DNA of 64,000 nt from Atriophallophorus winterbourni (GCA_013407085.1 JACCGJ010000269.1:124001-188000); one strand, 5' to 3'; counted from the stretch's first letter, positions 46,266 through 58,149 are shown. A program made the numbers and translations. Notes: a model not told the origin generated them from the sequence alone.

Positions 46266-49200
46266 CACCGGTTGTGCTAATACAGGCGCCAGGTTCCTAA
46301 TAACTTGGAGGTGAATACCATCCGGGCCCGCAAATTTATGTGGATTCGTCGCTTCAAGCGGAAGCCTAACCTCATTATCAGTGAAAATTATTTCATCGAG
46401 AGTAGGAACGCTATTTGACCTTATGTCCACTGGCATATTCGGGAGATCAGTTTGGCGATCAGGCCTCTGAACAGCTCGAAAATGTTCGAGAAATGCCGAA
46501 GCCTTTTCAGAATCTGAATCTAGTTGAGATCCATTGTCCAGTTGAAGGTTGCCTATGCAATCGCGAGTTTTGCCTTTGGATTGTGCATAGCTATAGAAAC
46601 GCTTTAGGCACTGTCTTATATTACATGTCAGTCGTGCCTCAAAGTCACGTTTTGCCTTACGTTTGCTTCCCACAGCTTTATTTCTAAGTAGTTTATACCT
46701 TGTCCAGACCCATTGTGTCTGAGAAGCTTTGTAGGTTTTCCAGGCACGGTCCCGGATTTTAATACCACGGTGTATCGATGGTGTTCAACACTGTGTCTTG
46801 TTGAGTCTTTTGACGTGCACCAACGGAGCAAATCTGTCTTGCAGTGTGGACAGACAATGGTGAATAAGCTGCCAGGTGGCATAAAGTCAATCACACGTTC
46901 AAAATTCCTTCGAGGGTATTTGTTCGAGCAGCCGACACTGCGATATTAAATATTTAGGTCGTATGGTACGCAGCACTGTTTCCGGATTCCTTGAAAATGA
47001 GGTGTTCCTTCACTTCACCGGCACAGTTTTACTTCGGAAACGAAAGCAGAAGAATGATAAGCGGTTCATGCTTCATCACAACTTGAGGATTGTTTCCCTT
47101 AAGCAGTACAGTTCTACTTCTGAAACAAAAGTAAAAAAGATATTCTTTTCATACTCCTTAACAACATAAATCATGTGTGACTTGTGCTTAGTACGCAGGC
47201 CTTGAAATTGAATGACCATAAGCAGGTCGCTGGGGGGGTCATGTACCAAAGAATCTGTAGTGGATTGTGATGAATGAATGGATCCCGAGACTGCGTGGGT
47301 TCTAGTTATATCCACATACAATTTTCCTCCGAGAAAACCACAGAAGAACGAAGACCGCGCGTGGACAAGAGAATATTGTAATTAATGAGTGAGTTGACTA
47401 TATAATATATAATTCCCCCCGAGAGCGTCGGGAAAAAATCACTTAAAAGAGCATTAGGTTATGAAATCATCAAACTTAGGAGGAAAAGCGTTTGTCTGTT
47501 AGGGTTGGGTAGTTCGAGACATGTATGTATTGAACGGTCATCAGATAAATCAAGGGTAACGTTGGATTCTGGTGAAGCGGATGAAGAAATGTATTCGTCT
47601 CGCTTTGACATCTGTGGAGTACCTTTCGGGTATTGGCGTTCCGATGTTGGTTCTACGTAGGGGACTTTTAGACGATCGATACTGTCGGTTTCTTTTGATC
47701 TATTACGGTCAATAACGAGATACTTAGGATTCCTGCTGAGCACCTTGTACGAGCCAGTTGATGCTGGTTGATGTGGTTAACGTTCATGATCATCACGCAC
47801 AACCACAAAGTCGCAGGTAGACAAGTCGTCTGGGATGTAGAACGATTGAACAAGTTTGCGAGTTGGGATAGCTCGTAATGATTTCATGAAGCTGCGAAGG
47901 CGACTGGCATATTGTGGAGCTGTAAGATCTAATGGTGAATCGGAAGAGGTCAGGAATTTACCAGGTAGGTTGAGAGTACTCCCCTAAACCATCTCAACAG
48001 ATGAGCAGCCCAGGTCTTCTTTCACTGTGGTACGAACGCCAAGAAGCACCAAGGTCAATGACTGGAACCAATGTTCTGAATTCTCGTGACTCATGATTTC
48101 GGCTTTGAGTTGCCAGTGAAATCTTCCAACCAAGTCATTTCAAGATAGATGGTAGGCTATAGTCTGTATGTGCTTCGTACTGAGTAGTATAATCAGTTCC
48201 CGAAAAAGCGTTGACTGAAATTGGGAACCTCTGTCATTGATAATAGTGTTCCGTAGACAAACATTGCTGATCCAATAATGAACGAAAGCTTTCCTAACCG
48301 TTTCTGCACTGATAACTGGAATGGCTGCAGCCAAAAACGGTCGACGAAGCTCAATATATAGGTGCAACCTTTAGAGACCGCTGATGGACCAACGAGATCA
48401 AAGTGAACGTACTGAAAGTACCCCACATCGTGTGGAAATATACCAGGTGAACTGATGGTGTGACGTTAGACTTTGCTCTGTTGACATCGGAGGCAACTCC
48501 TGGTACAAAGTTGAATGTTTTTATGTTAATCAGCTTTGATAAGCCATATAAATGCTCGAATACTGTACGTCTCAAATTTGGAAGGACAATTAGATGGGTT
48601 TTACCAGTAGACATGTCACAAACCAGATAAGAATAGGAATGAGGTATCGGAATACGGCGAGTTTTTCCCGATTGTGAATTCATGTGTCGATTTATTACAT
48701 GGTCATTTTGCTAAATGTTCAAGGTCGATTCCAGGCAGGTTGATAGCACTTAACTGAATCCGAAAGAAATTATCCGCAACTGTGTTTGACGAGCCGGAAA
48801 GATATCGAATGTCGCTAGTAAATTGTGAGATGTAATCCAGCTGACGTATTTCTCGAGGCGAATATCGATCTAATGGAGCAAACTTTAATGGCTATTGATC
48901 GATCCATACTGTGAAGTCGCGGCCTTCAAGCAAATGTCGGAAATGTCGTATCGCATAACAGATAACCGATAACTGAAGATCGAACGTACGGTATCACTTT
49001 TAAGCAGGTTGAAGACGACGAGAAAATAAAGCGAGTAGCTTGGTGATAATGTCTACTTCTTGTTTAAGGACTGCGCCGAGTGCTTCTTGTGATGCGACTT
49101 TAGCGAGCGACAACCTAGCATTGGGGTTCGTTGATAGATGTGTCAGTGAAGTGACTTTGTTTAGTGCCAATTTGAGTTGCTCGAAATATTTAATGGCTTC

Positions 49201-49365
49201 GTCATTCATTTTAAATTCACTTTTTCCCCACGTAACAAGTCAGTCAACGGTTGTTAAATCATAACACATTGTGGAATAAAGCTTCTATAATAGTACACCA
49301 AACGCAAAAAACGTCTGACTTTACGGATAAAGCTGAGAGATGGACAATTTTTTGATAGCTGATAG

Positions 49366-49941
49366 TGTAACGTCTGTGACGTGAGTAACGCGTATTCCAC
49401 CCGTTTCTTAGTTCGACAAATTCAAAACCACAATTCGGATGTTATACGGTAGTGTAATTAGCAACAATTACAACAACAATAATTATACAAACCTCAACTG
49501 TATAGGAACGTACAGCAAACAGTGGAGTCAAAATACTCCAGAATCAATTATATCAATGCAAACAAGTTTAATGACGACCTCAGATATAAATAGAATGGAA
49601 GGAGTTGCCAAAATTGCCGTCCAAAATGTCTATCAAAGACAAGACACCCAAAAGTGGTGTCAAAATACAAGCCAAATACAAGTGCCCAAAATGGCAATCA
49701 AATTCAACAACAATGACCGACAATGGCCTCAACAATGAATTAAAACAAAAGCTTCACCAAATATGTGAACAGAAGATTTCCAATAAAATAATTACAAAAA
49801 GAAAGGTTTTATATCAAAATACTGTAGGAAAATAAAACACAAGCAAAATCTATTTCACAAAATTCAAGTTTTGTAACCAAGTTCAAAATAAAAGGAATGT
49901 TGAAGGGAAAGGAAGAATTTCAAACTACTTTGAACCTTACA
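49366..49941 (-). repeat. BEL/Pao LTR (3' in element orientation)
   Basis: Starts TGTAACGTCTGTGACG and ends TTTGAACCTTACA on the plus strand, with inverted TGTAA/TTACA tips. It pairs with 52581-53146. Confidence 0.9.
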
Positions 49942-50146
49942 CCTCCGACCGAATTCTTTCTAGGGCTTAACTGTACAACGATTGTTCGAAGAATACCCTA
50001 ACGAATTCCGTGCAGCAAATGACTTTATTTAGTGGCAAGTCACACACGCCACGTCGCATTGCGATCATTGGACACATGTGGCTTTTTGTAGGGAAATAGT
50101 TTGCCAGACTAAGGCCCACCACGTCCTCCGGTTCTGCCACCGTTCC

Positions 50147-52225
50147 TTACAAGAAGCTCACGCGCGCATTCCCAGCCGAACGAGCCTTGTGTATTTCATC
50201 CTCAAATAGCGACATCTTGCGCCATCTAAACAACTCTAATCTGCAAATTGAAATAAGTGTATCCGGTGTCCGAAACACAAATGGCTTATCGGGTACACAA
50301 CCGAACGTCTTGCGCCACTCATATGAATAGTCACGCCGACCATCTGTCGCCCCCACTCCGGCTGATTCACTGTCATGTGAACCAGGCCTACTATTCGTTT
50401 TGGCTGATATGGTGTCAGGTGAACCAGGCTTAGTCTCCATCTGATCCGAATTAGTGTCGGGAAATTCAGTCACAAAATGCGACTGAGCTAATTCAGTGTC
50501 AGGTAACTCAGCTTCCTGATCACAACCGACAACACAAAGGTCAATATCCTCAGACGTTTTATACGCAGGCCCCTGCAATATCCAACCCAGCAATGTCTTC
50601 GTTGCGAACGGACGGCCTCTTCCACCGAGCCGCTGTTCTAACGCCCAGTGTGCTTCAGGAACGTTGCAACCAATCAGCACTGTCACCGGCTGATCATGAA
50701 CGTTAAATAATTCAACGCCCTTTAAATAATCATAACGTTCACGCAGAGCGCTAGTTGACGATTGGGACACATGCGGCAAGGTTTCTACGTTGTAAGCATT
50801 CGAAACCTGAATGACTTCTCCACCATCTGCAGAAAGAATATTTAAGTTCAGACGGGAGCAGTTCATTACCCGTTGATGGCCCAAAGTTGTAAGCGACACC
50901 TGAGCAGGGCACTTCGGCATATTGTATATTTTAACGAATTCATCAAGAATTAAGGTGCCATCTGAACCACCATCCAGGAGCGCTACTGCGTCAATAAGTC
51001 CGGACGACGTTTCGATCTTGACAGGCACGGATCCTAAACATACCCCGGCACTTAATGCCGCGTGACTGCAATTGATGTTTGCCGGCGGATTTCTTACCGG
51101 TTGATCGTTATGCAGGAGCGTGTGGTGCCGACCGCCACAATTTTCTGCAGTGCATCGAGATCCACTCATACAATTGGCAGACCTATGGAACTGCCGGAGG
51201 CATAGGAAACAAGCCGATACCCGTTTTGCTAGATCCCAACGACTCTTTACGTCGAGATTCCTAAATTCGATGCACTGATGTAATTTGTGCGGCCCCTTGC
51301 AATTACAGCATTCCAAGCTGTCTATGGATCTGCCAACAAGGGAAGCATTGACATTTCTTCGATCGCAAACATTTGAAGCATGGACTGCTGAATTCTGCTT
51401 CGTGTCAGGGCGACAAAGCTGACCAAATCGACTTCTACCAACTCTTGCCTTACGAGGAACAAACTCGGAAAGTCGTTCAAAGTTTACCTCCGAACCGTCA
51501 GCCGTAATCGCGTCGGCAGCATCGGCCCACTGCTGCTGTAAGGCTACAGGTAAGCACATTACAACACCTTCCAAAGTGTTGACCGAATTCAAGTCGGCCT
51601 CGCACTCCATTTGTGTCAGCATAATATGGCAATTTTCCATCTTTATTGCCAATTCAGATAAACCATCTACCTTCTCTGAAAGCGTTCTGGCTTCTCCGAA
51701 CAATTCATCCAGTGTAGACCGAGCAATGACATGCGGTAAACCGAACAAATCTCGCAGTATGGTTTTTGCTCTCATATAACCCTCAGTGGGTTGCAGCATG
51801 ACGCAGGCATCAATAGCTTTACGAGCCTTATCACGGCAATAAAACATCAGATATAATAATCTTTGTGCCGGGTCCGTGAGCCGCGATTCAATGTAGCATT
51901 CAAATTGCCTCATAAATTTCCAATAGTCAATTGGATTACCATCAAAGTATGATAATTCAACTTTGGGTAGTCCGAGGCTGATATTCATTGAGGGCTGCAA
52001 TTCGGTTGTTGTCGTCTCGCTTCGTTCTGGCCTGCTGCCCTTGCCAGCTATCAAATTGTTCTCCTCTAGTTCTCTCTTTTCCCGTTCCAAGCGCTCTATC
52101 GTGGATCTAGCTACGGATAGCTGCTGCTCTAAATCCAATGCGCATTGGGAAGCTGTATCTATGCCCTCTGGCTTATCGCACTCAGTCAATGCTACCTTAG
52201 AAGCAACTTTAGGCATTTTATACAA
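50147..52225 (-). CDS. BEL/Pao Gag-protease polyprotein, 692 residues
   Basis: Retrotransposon structural protein plus aspartic protease. In order: a coiled-coil region with ERLEREKRELEENN (about 43-56); a BEL-type Gag domain (DUF1759 type) at about 85-260 with PKVELSYFDGNPIDYWKFMR; CCHC-like zinc knuckles at about 300-375 (ECCNCKGPHKLHQC, CFLCLRQFHRSANC, CGGRHHTLLH); a DUF1758-type protease at about 390-560 with ALLDGGSDGTLI in place of the usual D-S/T-G triad, then LLGWILQG. The last part holds PDT-rich repeats (ELPDTELA, EFPDTNSD, GSPDTISA) and the start of pol (DYSYEWRKTFGCVPDKPF). The open frame is intact; the polymerase that normally follows is deleted. The first Met at 52225 or the Met three codons on are possible starts. 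Confidence 0.9.
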   Translation of the reverse strand: MYKMPKVASKVALTECDKPEGIDTASQCALDLEQQLSVARSTIERLEREKRELEENNLIAGKGSRPERSETTTTELQPSMNISLGLPKVELSYFDGNPIDYWKFMRQFECYIESRLTDPAQRLLYLMFYCRDKARKAIDACVMLQPTEGYMRAKTILRDLFGLPHVIARSTLDELFGEARTLSEKVDGLSELAIKMENCHIMLTQMECEADLNSVNTLEGVVMCLPVALQQQWADAADAITADGSEVNFERLSEFVPRKARVGRSRFGQLCRPDTKQNSAVHASNVCDRRNVNASLVGRSIDSLECCNCKGPHKLHQCIEFRNLDVKSRWDLAKRVSACFLCLRQFHRSANCMSGSRCTAENCGGRHHTLLHNDQPVRNPPANINCSHAALSAGVCLGSVPVKIETSSGLIDAVALLDGGSDGTLILDEFVKIYNMPKCPAQVSLTTLGHQRVMNCSRLNLNILSADGGEVIQVSNAYNVETLPHVSQSSTSALRERYDYLKGVELFNVHDQPVTVLIGCNVPEAHWALEQRLGGRGRPFATKTLLGWILQGPAYKTSEDIDLCVVGCDQEAELPDTELAQSHFVTEFPDTNSDQMETKPGSPDTISAKTNSRPGSHDSESAGVGATDGRRDYSYEWRKTFGCVPDKPFVFRTPDTLISICRLELFRWRKMSLFEDEIHKARSAGNARVSFL

Positions 52226-52340
52226 AAGGATTCAAAGGGATAAAAAAGAAACAAAAAGGGACGTCACCAATATTGTAAACTGGATCGATTCGCGAATCTT
52301 CAACTGCACTTCTCGCCAAGTTCGAGAAGAATCAAATTCC

Positions 52341-52580
52341 AAGTTGAGTACTGTATTTTCTCCAATTGAGACAAATACGGTACAAATCGAATTCCAAAAT
52401 TGAATACTGCTTCGACGAACCGAAGTTGAGTACTGCTTCAACGAACCAAATTGAGTACTTCCAAAAATTGTAATGCTTCGACGCACCAAGTTGAGTACTG
52501 TATTTTCTCCAATTGAGACAAATACGGTACAAATCGAATTCCAAAATTGAATACTGCTTCGACGAACGGAAGTTGAGTAC
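52341..52580. repeat. 147-bp-period tandem repeat in the BEL leader
   Basis: AAGTTGAGTACTGTATTTTC begins at 52341 and again at 52488. About 90 bp of the second unit match the first, with shorter GAGTACT-containing sub-repeats between. It lies between the 5' LTR and the Gag start. Confidence 0.85.
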
Positions 52581-53146
52581 TGTAACGTCTGTGACGTGAG
52601 TAACGCGTATTCCACCCGTTTCTTAGTTCGACAAATTCAAAACCACAATTCGGATGTTATACGGTACTGTAATTAGCAATAATTACAACAACAATAATTA
52701 TACAAACCTCAACTGTATAGGAACGTACAGCAAACAGTGGAGTCAAAATACTCCAGCATCAATTATATCAATGCAAACAAGTTCAATGACGACCTGAGAT
52801 AATAATAGAATGAAAGGAGTTACCAAAATTGCCGTCCAAAATGTCTACGAAAGACAAAACACCCACAAGTGGTGTCAAAATACAAGCCAATTTCAAGTGC
52901 CCAAAATGGCAATCAAATTTAACAACAATGACCTCAACAATGAATTAAAACAAAAGCTTCACCAAATATGTGAACAGAAGATTTCCAATAAAATAATTAC
53001 AAAAAGAAATGTTTTATATCAAAATACTGTGGGAAAATAAAACACAAGCAAAATCTATTTCACAAAATTCAAGTTTTGTAACCAAGTTCAAAATAAAAGG
53101 AATGTTGAAGGGAAAGGAAGAATTTCAAACTACTTTGAACCTTACA
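52581..53146 (-). repeat. BEL/Pao LTR (5' in element orientation)
   Basis: Same tips and content as 49366-49941, with about ten fewer bases in the part around 52920. Confidence 0.9.
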
Positions 53147-55261
53147 GTTAGTTTTGAGGTAATGATTTTATTCCGGAAATATCAATTCGGTGTCCAAGAA
53201 TTTCGACAGAACTCACACCAAACGGAAATTTATCGCGATTAACCACAATGCCGTAGTTGGATATACGTTGAAATACTTCACGAAGGTGTTTAATATGTTC
53301 AGTGGGATTTGTATTTGCTATTAGGACATCATCAATTTACAAGTAGACGAAAGATGGACCGAGGAAAACTTGGTCCATGAATCTCTGGAAAGTCTGTACA
53401 ACATTGCGTAGACCAAATGGCATCTTGAGTAATTCGAACACACCAAATGAAGTGGTAATGGCAGTTTTTGGAATATTTCCGTCAGCTCCGGGAATTTGAT
53501 AATATACAAGCACTAAATCCAACTTTGAGAACATAAATTGCCCATGAAGAGACATTGCCATCTCATGTATGTGCGGAATAGAATATGGATCTGGGATCGT
53601 TATAAGATCGAAAGCACGATAATCGCCGAATGGACGCCAGGTGTCCGGTTTGTTCTTCTCGACCTATTGAAGAGGTGTGGTTCATAGGGATTTTGATGGA
53701 CGGATTACTCCGAGTTTCAACATGTGGTTGAATTCTTGTTTGGCAGCACTAAGTTTGTTAGGCGACAGTCTACTGAAAACCGGGTGTTCACGGGTTGAAA
53801 TATGGTGTGCGATTTCATGCTTCAGATGAGTGTCGTGTGCAGAGGGTTTGAAGAAATTCTAGAATTATCTCGTGACAGAAACGTAATGCGGTGTAATATC
53901 TGGAATCAGGAATCTAATAAATTGTATGGGCGAATAAAACAAATGGCCAATGGCCAATCTTTGTAACATTGTCATTGAGTTTTCATGTACTCATGTTGAC
54001 TGAAAGATTAAGGTGTGAGAAGAAATTGGCTCCCAAGATAGGGGTTTTGACGTCTGCAACAGTGAAATTCTTTCTAAATTTACGTCGCAGACGGAGGTCA
54101 ATGGAGAGTGATCGTTGGCCCCATGTGGTTATTCGAGTACCGTTCGCCGCTTGTTGGATAAATGGAGAGTGTTCCTGCGTTCTGAGTTTGTCTTCATGGT
54201 GACGCTCAATCAAGCTCTCGCGTTAATAAAAAAACGCAACTTTGTTGAACCATCAGTGACGTACAATAAGCGGCTGATGTTATTGCCCAACAAAGCTGCC
54301 GCTTCTACTATCTGGTTTCCCTGATTGTAATGTTGTGTTTTGAAGCTGCATGGGGCTCTTTCCACTGCGAGAACAACCTCAACTTCTGTTTAATGCTGGA
54401 TTTGTGAAGTCAGATTTCCGATCTGTGATTTTAAATCAGATATATCCTTGTTCAAATATAAGCTGGAAGTACAAGGGGTTGAAACAGGCTTGCTGGCCGT
54501 GCAGATTGATGTGTTGCGAGATATTTTATAGGCTTCATTTGCAACTTGATCAAGCTTGTCTAGGTGACTGTCATTTTCCATGATAATCAGAACTTTGTGC
54601 GAATCGTTTGGTAAACTCTGAAACTAAATCTGTCGTAGTACTCGTTCGTCTACCTTCTGCCTGCCCTGTAACTGTGAAGGTGTTAGATCTTTTATATCAG
54701 ACCTGAATAAGAATTTTTGCATGTTTTGCTCATCGGTGGAACCAATTCGAGAAATAATAGCAGATTTGAGCTCATCGTAAGGATCTGTGGCAGGTTGATC
54801 ATAAATTAAATCAGCAAATTATCTGGCGATGGATGTTGAGAGCATTCCAACAACGGGTTGTAGCGTGTGCGTTGCGTTCGAACACGGTATAACTCTAATG
54901 GAGCTTCGATTTGTGCAAACCGGAGACGTGGATCATTCATGTCGATACCGGTAATATGAATCTGTTAATTTTTTTACTGTGAAGAATGAACCGAAATGTG
55001 ATTTAAAATCACGTAGTGATTGTTAAAATCCTTTTCCTTCTTGTCTTCGTTATTTGTATTATGGTTCATGGCACGAGTCGAATTGAATGCGTGTTCGTAC
55101 TCACCAATTTGTAGTGGATAGTGAAGAATGTATCCTGAGAATGTGTTGGTTCCAGTCCCACCTACAATTTTGCCTCCGAGACAACCACAGAAGAACGAAG
55201 ACCGCACGTGGACAAATAGTATATTGTAATTGATGAGTGAGTTGACTATTTACAAATGATA

Positions 55262-56155
55262 TTCAACAAACAAACATCGTTCATTGAGTTAACGAACAGA
55301 AAATCGAATAAATATGAACGATAACGATAAAAGTATAATGATAAATCAATATGGTGTTATCGGCATTCTAAACAAAACGACAATGTCAAAGTTAACAAAT
55401 TAAGATGATACAAAATATAAGACTGTATAAATTAGTATAAATCAACTGATACTGTTTATGTTGTGATTCTTTTACTTTTTGAATTTTTCCATTTTGTACA
55501 TAGACATTTACCCTGGTATTGTTTTCTTACTGTTCAGCTTGTTTCACGATGTGTAGAACCTGATACGCCTGCTATAAGTAGCACGGCAAAAACGTGCAGC
55601 TTACGCGGGTGCTTCAACCGAGGGCCAAGCATTATTAGTTTCAGAAGCACGGCTAACCAGCGCCCCAGTGTTGTACGCTTATGTGCGCAGCTTAAGGAAT
55701 AAGTAGGCTGACCTCTCCCTTCGTGTAGCTAAGTTACACCCCAGCGATTAAGAGCTTTTTGAGACCTTACTGTCCGCGCTTGATGATGTGCTAATAAACA
55801 TCAGCGAACAGTATCTCGTCATTAGATACGATAGACTTGGCGATAAGAAAGGCGGTGGCGTTGCACTCCTCCAAGAATACGGTTTGCAAAATACGCGCAC
55901 ATCCAAGTCGTTACGAGTATACTGACTTATTACAAGCAATTGCTTGTTTCTATCTTACGCCCAGTGCATCCAAGCAGGTGATTACACAGCGGATTGAGAC
56001 GCTCGATGGGTTGTTTCAATCAGCTCCGAGCCTACTCATCTTGATTAATTTCACCTTTCTTGTAGCTGTAGTCACAGTGCAATCCGAAACGTTTCTCGAA
56101 TGCTTCATCATCATGCGTTGCATTAACATGTGTGTGATCCAAGAGGGAATGTAAT
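55262..56155. other. No gene recognised
   Basis: Short frames only. It lies between Gypsy element B and the mini LTR element. Confidence 0.4.
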
Positions 56156-56674
56156 GAATGCACTGTTGCTTCTATCTGTTCCGTCAATATCGCCTTCGAC
56201 ACTGTTTTTATGACCTGTCATTATCATATTGCTTTACGGACCCTTTTGCGTATTTTGACCTTGATTTACTGCGCACAATTTGTCGTAATCTCGATTGCGT
56301 GGGACGGTCGGACATTTGAACTTGATTTGATTTTGACTCGTGTGCGTAGCTTGGTACGTACACGATATTGTTTTGACATTGACCCGGATTTACCCGGTTG
56401 ACCCCAATATTTGGGGTATGTTTTTACTATATTTTGATTGCCTCAATACAGTACAGCATTTATAGACAAATCCGCTTTGGGTTCTGATATACCTCTGGGA
56501 TTTTGCGCGTCACTCAACTTGGGACGTTTCATTGATTGTCAAATACAATCACAAGTACTCAAATAGTACTACATAGTGCTCAATTAATTCGGAGTGTTCA
56601 TCCGTCTTCCCGAATTTTGATTCGACATTTTCAAGCAATCGTATAGCAGTGGAATTCTCAAGAAAGATTTTACA

Positions 56675-56944
56675 ATGTCGCTCGAGAACAAAGTCTCTGC
56701 TGAGTTGGATTTGATTTTTGATACCTTTCCTGAGGACACTTTCACTAATGACTCTCCCCACAGTTCATTTTCCCAATTTTTGCAAAGATTCGGACACCGT
56801 TTCGCTGAACCAGAAGAGGCAAGACTCGACGAAATGGAAAGAAAAAGAAAAGCAAGAGAAAAAAGAAAATTAGAGCAGGAAATCGCTATCGATAAAATCG
56901 AAATTGAGATAAAGGAGAGAGAAATTAGAAAACTCTATTCATAA
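56675..56944 (+). CDS. Small charged coiled-coil ORF of the mini LTR element
   Basis: 89 codons from ATG 122 bp after the left LTR. The second half is almost all charged and helical (ERKRKAREKRKLEQEIAID, EIKEREIRKLYS), a likely coiled coil. Function unknown; a gag-like assembly role is conceivable but unsupported by any motif. Confidence 0.45.
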   Translation: MSLENKVSAELDLIFDTFPEDTFTNDSPHSSFSQFLQRFGHRFAEPEEARLDEMERKRKAREKRKLEQEIAIDKIEIEIKEREIRKLYS

Positions 56945-56994
56945 AGAATGCTGAGTCTTCTTACCGATGACGAAAATTATTTCGAAAATATTGT

Positions 56995-57066
56995 CGCCAC
57001 TGAGGTTTGAACCTGGGACCTCACTCCCTGCACCGAAGCACATAACCACTGCACCATGACCACATT
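56995..57066 (-). ncRNA. tRNA-like / tRNA-derived SINE head inside the mini LTR element
   Basis: The minus strand reads TGGTGCAGTGG (A-box TRGYNNARNNG) and, about 40 nt on, GGTTCAAACCT (B-box GGTTCRANNCC). The flanking heptamers GTGGTCA and TGGCGAC can pair at six of seven positions like an acceptor stem. The T stem and D stem pair poorly, so this is a tRNA-derived relic rather than a working tRNA gene. Confidence 0.6.
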
Positions 57067-57466
57067 GACCTGTCGTCAAATTCCAAATATCCAAAGGTTT
57101 GACTGCAATAGCTCTAGTGAACCAGAAATTTCGGTTGATGTGTTTGATCGAAAGGCACCCGTTGCAGATGTTGATGACTTTGTCACGATTCAGCCTTTCT
57201 CACAAAGTTGTGGACGTCCTGCTTGTTTTATTTCGCCTTGTTATAATCGTGATAATTTGACCACTGATTTTACTGAGACTGATTTGACGACGCAATCAGG
57301 TCTGTTGAAGACACATCTGGATATTCCCACGAAACTGGTATTTGATTCCGGATTTGACGGGGGCCTGGCCGAGCTGCTGATATGTCCATTTCACGTGATC
57401 GGTGGAACAGTCCGGAAGGTTGCGGTGGTGATACATCGAACAATGAAGTGTCACCAGTCGACGTGA
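57056..57466 (+). CDS. Second open frame of the mini LTR element, unknown
   Basis: 136 codons, acidic, with FDSGFDGG (a weak echo of an aspartic protease D-S-G) at about residue 104. The frame 57382-57780 overlaps it and runs into the right LTR. I do not recognise a family; coding status is uncertain. Confidence 0.25.
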   Translation: MTTLTCRQIPNIQRFDCNSSSEPEISVDVFDRKAPVADVDDFVTIQPFSQSCGRPACFISPCYNRDNLTTDFTETDLTTQSGLLKTHLDIPTKLVFDSGFDGGLAELLICPFHVIGGTVRKVAVVIHRTMKCHQST

Positions 57467-58149
57467 TCACTATTTATGCTGATTCGAATTCCCGTGTGTG
57501 TGCATCGGAGCAAAATCTTGTTAATGACAAAATACCTTCGATTGACATGTGTGCAGATCTGATGAAGGATGAAAGGAACAGAAAGTCCGCGTGGAACGAA
57601 AGCCATGCTGGCTTTGGGGGGCGGTGTTGCTTCTTTCTGTTCCGTCAATGTCGCCTTCCACACTGTTTTTCTGACCTGTCATTATCATATTGCTTTACGG
57701 ACCCTTTTGCTTATTTTGACCTTGATTTACTGCGCACAATTTGTCGTAATCTCGATTGCGTGGGACGGTCGGACATTTGAACTTGATTTGATTTTGACTC
57801 GTGTACGTAGCTTGGTACGTACACGATATTGTTTTGACATTGACCCGGATTTACCCGGTTGACCCCAATATTTGAGGTATGTTTTTACTATATTTTGATT
57901 GCCTCAATACAGTACTGCATTTATAGACAAATCCGCTTTGGGTTCTGATTGACCTCTGGGATTTTGCGCGTCACTCAACTTGGGACGTTTTATTGATTGT
58001 CAAATACAATCAAAATGCACACCATCCACTTTCGACCTGATTTAAAGTGATTCAAAGTGATGCAGAGTTTTAATGGTGTAAAAAGCATTCAGCCTAAAAC
58101 TAACGATAGGATGGAGTTATGAGTTATATATAATAAAAAAGAAGAACAG

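Larger units (their letters stand above)
43037..46950 (-). mobile_element. CR1-like LINE A, locus 1, broken by two insertions
   Basis: The minus-strand RT frame 45839-44355 (494 codons) is nearly intact: YGYIPSAWKQADLIPIHKGG, NYRPVSLTSILCK, VLYLDFCKAFDSVNHRLL, SGVPQGSVLGPLLFLIFIDD, catalytic FADDVKF, LEYCVQAWSPYMEKDIA, TRGHSLKLAKRHVRSNAR, FFSERVVNHWK. The upstream linker lies at 46890-46265 (AVGSKRKAKRDFEARLTC, HKFAGPDGIHLQVIRNLAPV). It is split from the RT by element E (45797-46265). The 3' UTR runs to a (TTCAG)n tract at 43037-43063 (plus strand) and is split by LINE B (about 43160-44320). The endonuclease was not seen. Confidence 0.9.
49366..53146 (-). mobile_element. BEL/Pao LTR retrotransposon with gag-protease only
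   Basis: LTRs 49366-49941 (576 bp) and 52581-53146 (566 bp), both TGTAACG...CTTACA, differing by few changes. The flanking 5-mers are GATAG and GTTAG, a likely target duplication with one change. A single long minus frame (52225-50147) lies inside. Between that frame and the 3' LTR only about 205 bp remain, so RT, RNase H and integrase are missing. It sits inside Gypsy element B and is therefore younger. Confidence 0.92.
47250..55260 (-). mobile_element. Gypsy LTR element B (CsRn1-like), split by a BEL/Pao element
   Basis: Minus strand, 5' to 3': LTR part about 55252-55110; gag about 54960-54390 (DPRLRFAQIE, DELKSAIISRIGSTDEQNMQ); protease 54213-53983 (ANGTRITTWGQRSLSIDLRL, ADVKTPILGANFFSHLNL); RT about 53640-53150 (HGQFMFSKLDLVLVYYQIPG, KMPFGLRNVVQTFQRFMDQV); insertion 53146-49366; RT thumb and RNase H 49365-48960 (VRRFLRLVYYYRSFIPQ, EALGAVLKQEV); integrase 48560-48140 (HFDLVGPSAVSKGCTYILSF, RGSQFQS); C-terminus to 47459. 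A polypurine tract CGGGGGGAA near 47420 leads into the 3' LTR. About 150 bp near 47255-47405 match 55110-55252. Many stops and frame changes: dead. Confidence 0.88.
56164..58012 (+). mobile_element. Mini LTR element (TRIM-like), 388-bp LTRs
   Basis: Direct repeats 56164-56551 and 57625-58012, each 388 bp and about 97 percent alike, start TGTTGCTTCT and end ATACAATCA. The polypurine tract TTTGGGGGGCGG stands directly before the right LTR, which sets the plus orientation. TGCAC occurs at 56159-56163 and 58016-58020 (three bases past the right LTR), a possible target duplication. The 1073-bp interior holds no RT, protease or integrase that I recognise, so the element must depend on other elements. 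Confidence 0.8.

Noticed and set aside
56995..57066. Functional tRNA gene
   Set aside because: A- and B-box patterns are present, but D and T stems do not pair well; called a tRNA-derived relic instead.
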